64,000 nucleotides of DNA, from positions 10,340,558 to 10,404,557 of the forward strand of contig CM051033.1 in assembly GCA_027627225.1 (NCBI GenBank). Direction: 5' to 3'. This DNA comes from Congeria kusceri. Lineage: Eukaryota; Mollusca; Bivalvia; Myida; Dreissenidae. Below are positions 62,071 through 64,000 of this stretch, piece by piece (within the stretch, counting starts at the first letter, position 1; each line of letters opens with the position of its first letter). The notes under the pieces were generated by a model. That model worked only from the letters and a program-made list of their open reading frames with translations. It searched no databases and was not told where the DNA came from. The position numbers and the translations under genes were made by a program.

Positions 62071-62510
62071 ATGCCCCCGGCCTCATTTATAGTGATCGTC
62101 CTTTCCGTCCTTCCGTCCGTCCTTCCCTTCCGTCCTTCCGTCCTTCCGTCCGTGACAAGGTAAAGTAGATTTTACCGTTTCGTCTAGCACCAATACCGCT
62201 TACTACAACACTTTGATACATACACCGTTGTTGCTTATGACCATTCCCTAACCACCCATATCACCCAACCTTACGTTGACCTTGACCTTGACCTAATTTG
62301 GACTTATAATAATTGAAAAGTGCCATTTCTTGGTTAACTAGATTTTACCGTTTCGTCTAGCCCCAGCATCGCTTAGTACAACTCTGGGTACTTACACAGT
62401 TGTTGCTTATGACCATCCCCAATCCACCCATATCACCTAACCTCACTTTGACCTTAACCTTGACCTAATTTGGACTAAGTAATGGGCTACCCAGCACCAA
62501 CCGGGGGCAT
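62071..62510. mobile_element. Foldback-type repeat with ATGCCCCCGG ends
   Basis: ATGCCCCCGG (62071-62080) and CCGGGGGCAT (62501-62510) form exact inverted ends. Inside are a run of CCGTCCTT/CCGTCCGT words (62098-62155) and two direct copies of about 150 bases (62162-62310 and 62335-62482), both starting with AGATTTTACCGTTTCGTCTA. Each copy ends in TTGACCTAATTTGGACT. No coding capacity. I recall the pattern as common in bivalve genomes. Confidence 0.8.
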
Positions 62511-63247
62511 GTGTGTTTATCAAATAATAATCTCGTTGTTTCTGAAATTCCTCTTTGGTTAAACTGAATCATCACAATCCAAATTAGTGTTCACATTTAA
62601 ATAAACTCATGACAAGATTTCCTGTAGCATAATTATTTTTAATTAATTGTAATTGGCTGGTAAACACAAAGAATATTTAATAAATTACAATTGGGTTTTG
62701 AGAAAGAATCAAACCGCAAAATAACACAGTACACATGTATGTGAACAAATATCTGAACTCTTTCTAATCAATGCTCATGCCCCCTACCTTTAAACACTTT
62801 ATAATACATGTTTTTGGTGTTGTTTTTTACCACGCATGCTTTTTGTGTTGTTTCTATCAGTGTGCGTAAAATAATGTTATGCATAACCGACAACCTTTAC
62901 CAATTCCTCGCGTTTTATAATGGAGTAAAGTTTGAAAAATGGAAAAGATTAGGCCTAAGCAAAAATGGCTTTGATCGGTTACCGTTTAATTGTTCCAATA
63001 AACAAGAGAGGTCACGCTGTAATCTAAATGCCTGTTTTATGACACATTGTCAATGCCGCAGGTAAGATGCCGACAGAAGTTAACACCTCAAAGGAGAAAT
63101 AATTCAACGAACACACACAACCGCCGACACCAGGTGCTCTTCCACCCAAAGAACCCTATACACCCCGTGTTTCCAACGAACGTTACTTTCCCAATACATC
63201 GGTCAAAAGAAACATGCACCGGTGATATAAACGAAATAAAAATAAGA

Positions 63248-63340
63248 AATCGAAATCAAAGCGTGCGTTCTAAGTGGTACCAGAATACTACTGCGATATA
63301 TTTGTCTGATTAATTTTGATTATTAAAACAGGTATTACAT
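63248..63340 (+). repeat. Dispersed repeat, copy 2
   Basis: Counterpart of 5948-6036, same orientation. The open frames just upstream (62808-63065 with a CAG|GTAAGA donor-like site, and 63047-63313) overlap its weaker upstream part and are not called genes. Confidence 0.6.
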
Positions 63341-63390
63341 GTAATTCATTTACTTCATATCGATAGTGTTTTTAAAAAGCTAACTACATA

Positions 63391-63572
63391 TGTGGCGCGT
63401 CGTGAGAAAACCGGTCTTAATGCATATGCGTAAAGTGTCGTCCCGAATTAGCTTGTGCAGTTCGCACAGGCTAATCCAGGACGGCACTTTCCGCCTACAG
63501 TGGATTTATGTAAAGAAGAGACTTCCTTAAAACAGAAAATACCACACAAGCGGAATGTGCCGTCCTGGCATA
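63391..63572. mobile_element. MITE, GTCCCGGATTAGCCTGTGCA family, copy 3, truncated
   Basis: Left end GGCGCGTCGTGAGAAAACCG, inner GTCGTCCCGAATTAGCTTGT with its inverted partner, then GCGGAATGTGCCGTCCTGG, where the element stops against an (AT)n tract. The right terminal repeat is missing. Confidence 0.75.
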
Positions 63573-64000
63573 TATATATATATAGGATGAACATAAATCA
63601 ACAGCAGCAACATATGCTCAACCTAATAGATTCCCTTTTATATTCATGGTAAATAACTTAAAATAGTGTGGTATGTTACACAGTCTGTATTTAGTGCATT
63701 GAATACTAACATCGAAACAGTGTCTTTCTCCTATTAAGCTCGTAGAGTACGGGCACTTTGTATTAGAATTGGGTCTGTAGCTAGGCTTGCTTTACTCAAC
63801 ACCCCGTGTGCTGCTTATCGATAAAATTATATTGGTTTATATTTGCCTGCTTTAACCTGCTGGGCATTGTGTGCGTTTATTTTCACTCCAGAGTATTTAT
63901 TTTACTTAATGGAAGAATGCCAATGCAATTATTTATGGGATTTAGATCGCAAGGCATTCAATGTAAACATGTTGTGATTGGTTAAACAAACTGCAACTAC
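63573..64000. other. No supported gene
   Basis: A short (AT)n tract, then AT-rich sequence with nothing recognised. Confidence 0.3.

Noticed and set aside
62808..63065. 85-codon frame with a signal-like start and a CAG|GTAAGA donor
   Set aside because: It overlaps a dispersed repeat also seen near 5725 and has no supported second exon.

Overview
The window reads as non-coding-rich DNA of an animal, most likely a bivalve mollusc. It is AT-rich. The few coding pieces are short exons with GT/AG splice signals and poly(A) signals. It is crowded with LINE, Penelope-like, SINE, MITE and foldback elements and minisatellites. Nothing bacterial is visible: no operons, ribosome binding sites or CRISPR array. 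The MITE with a GTCCCGGATTAGCCTGTGCA-like core (three copies) and the foldback repeat that starts ATGCCCCCGG and holds GTCCGTCC runs remind me of heterodont bivalves such as Dreissena. That placement is memory and inference, not a search result.

1-18.5 kb: two gene tails face each other. A C2H2 zinc-finger last exon lies at 783-938 (+). The last two exons of an unrecognised Thr-rich protein lie at 2566-2660 and 2223-2337 (-). Inverted 180-bp repeats flank the pair. The rest is gene-poor, with hairpins, a tRNA-like SINE head, a divergent ~380-bp tandem repeat and a MITE.

18.5-47.8 kb: the main feature is an old direct tandem duplication. Unit A (about 18540-35050) and unit B (about 35128-47758) align along most of their length, interrupted by insertions private to one copy. 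Private to A are a 4.9-kb LINE (-, dead), a 788-bp CpG-rich foldback element and a 1.2-kb hairpin-bounded insertion. Private to B are a 700-bp TIR element, a MITE and an 878-bp Penelope-like fragment carrying a GIY-YIG domain. Minisatellites expanded in one copy remain one or two units in the other. The duplication also seems to carry a small cysteine-rich (Ly6/uPAR-like) gene. Its Cys-rich exon is open in A but has stops in B. A last exon encoding a membrane or GPI-type tail survives in B but is missing from A.

47.8-64 kb: a possible third Cys-rich exon lies just past unit B. It is followed by a MITE, a minus-strand SINE, a degenerate LINE with an internal inversion, two local duplications, a candidate tiny two-exon gene (57171-58220), an (AT)n tract, the CCCCC-type foldback repeat and two more MITE copies. 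Long stretches hold nothing I can support. All alignments were made by eye, so boundaries in long repeats are approximate.
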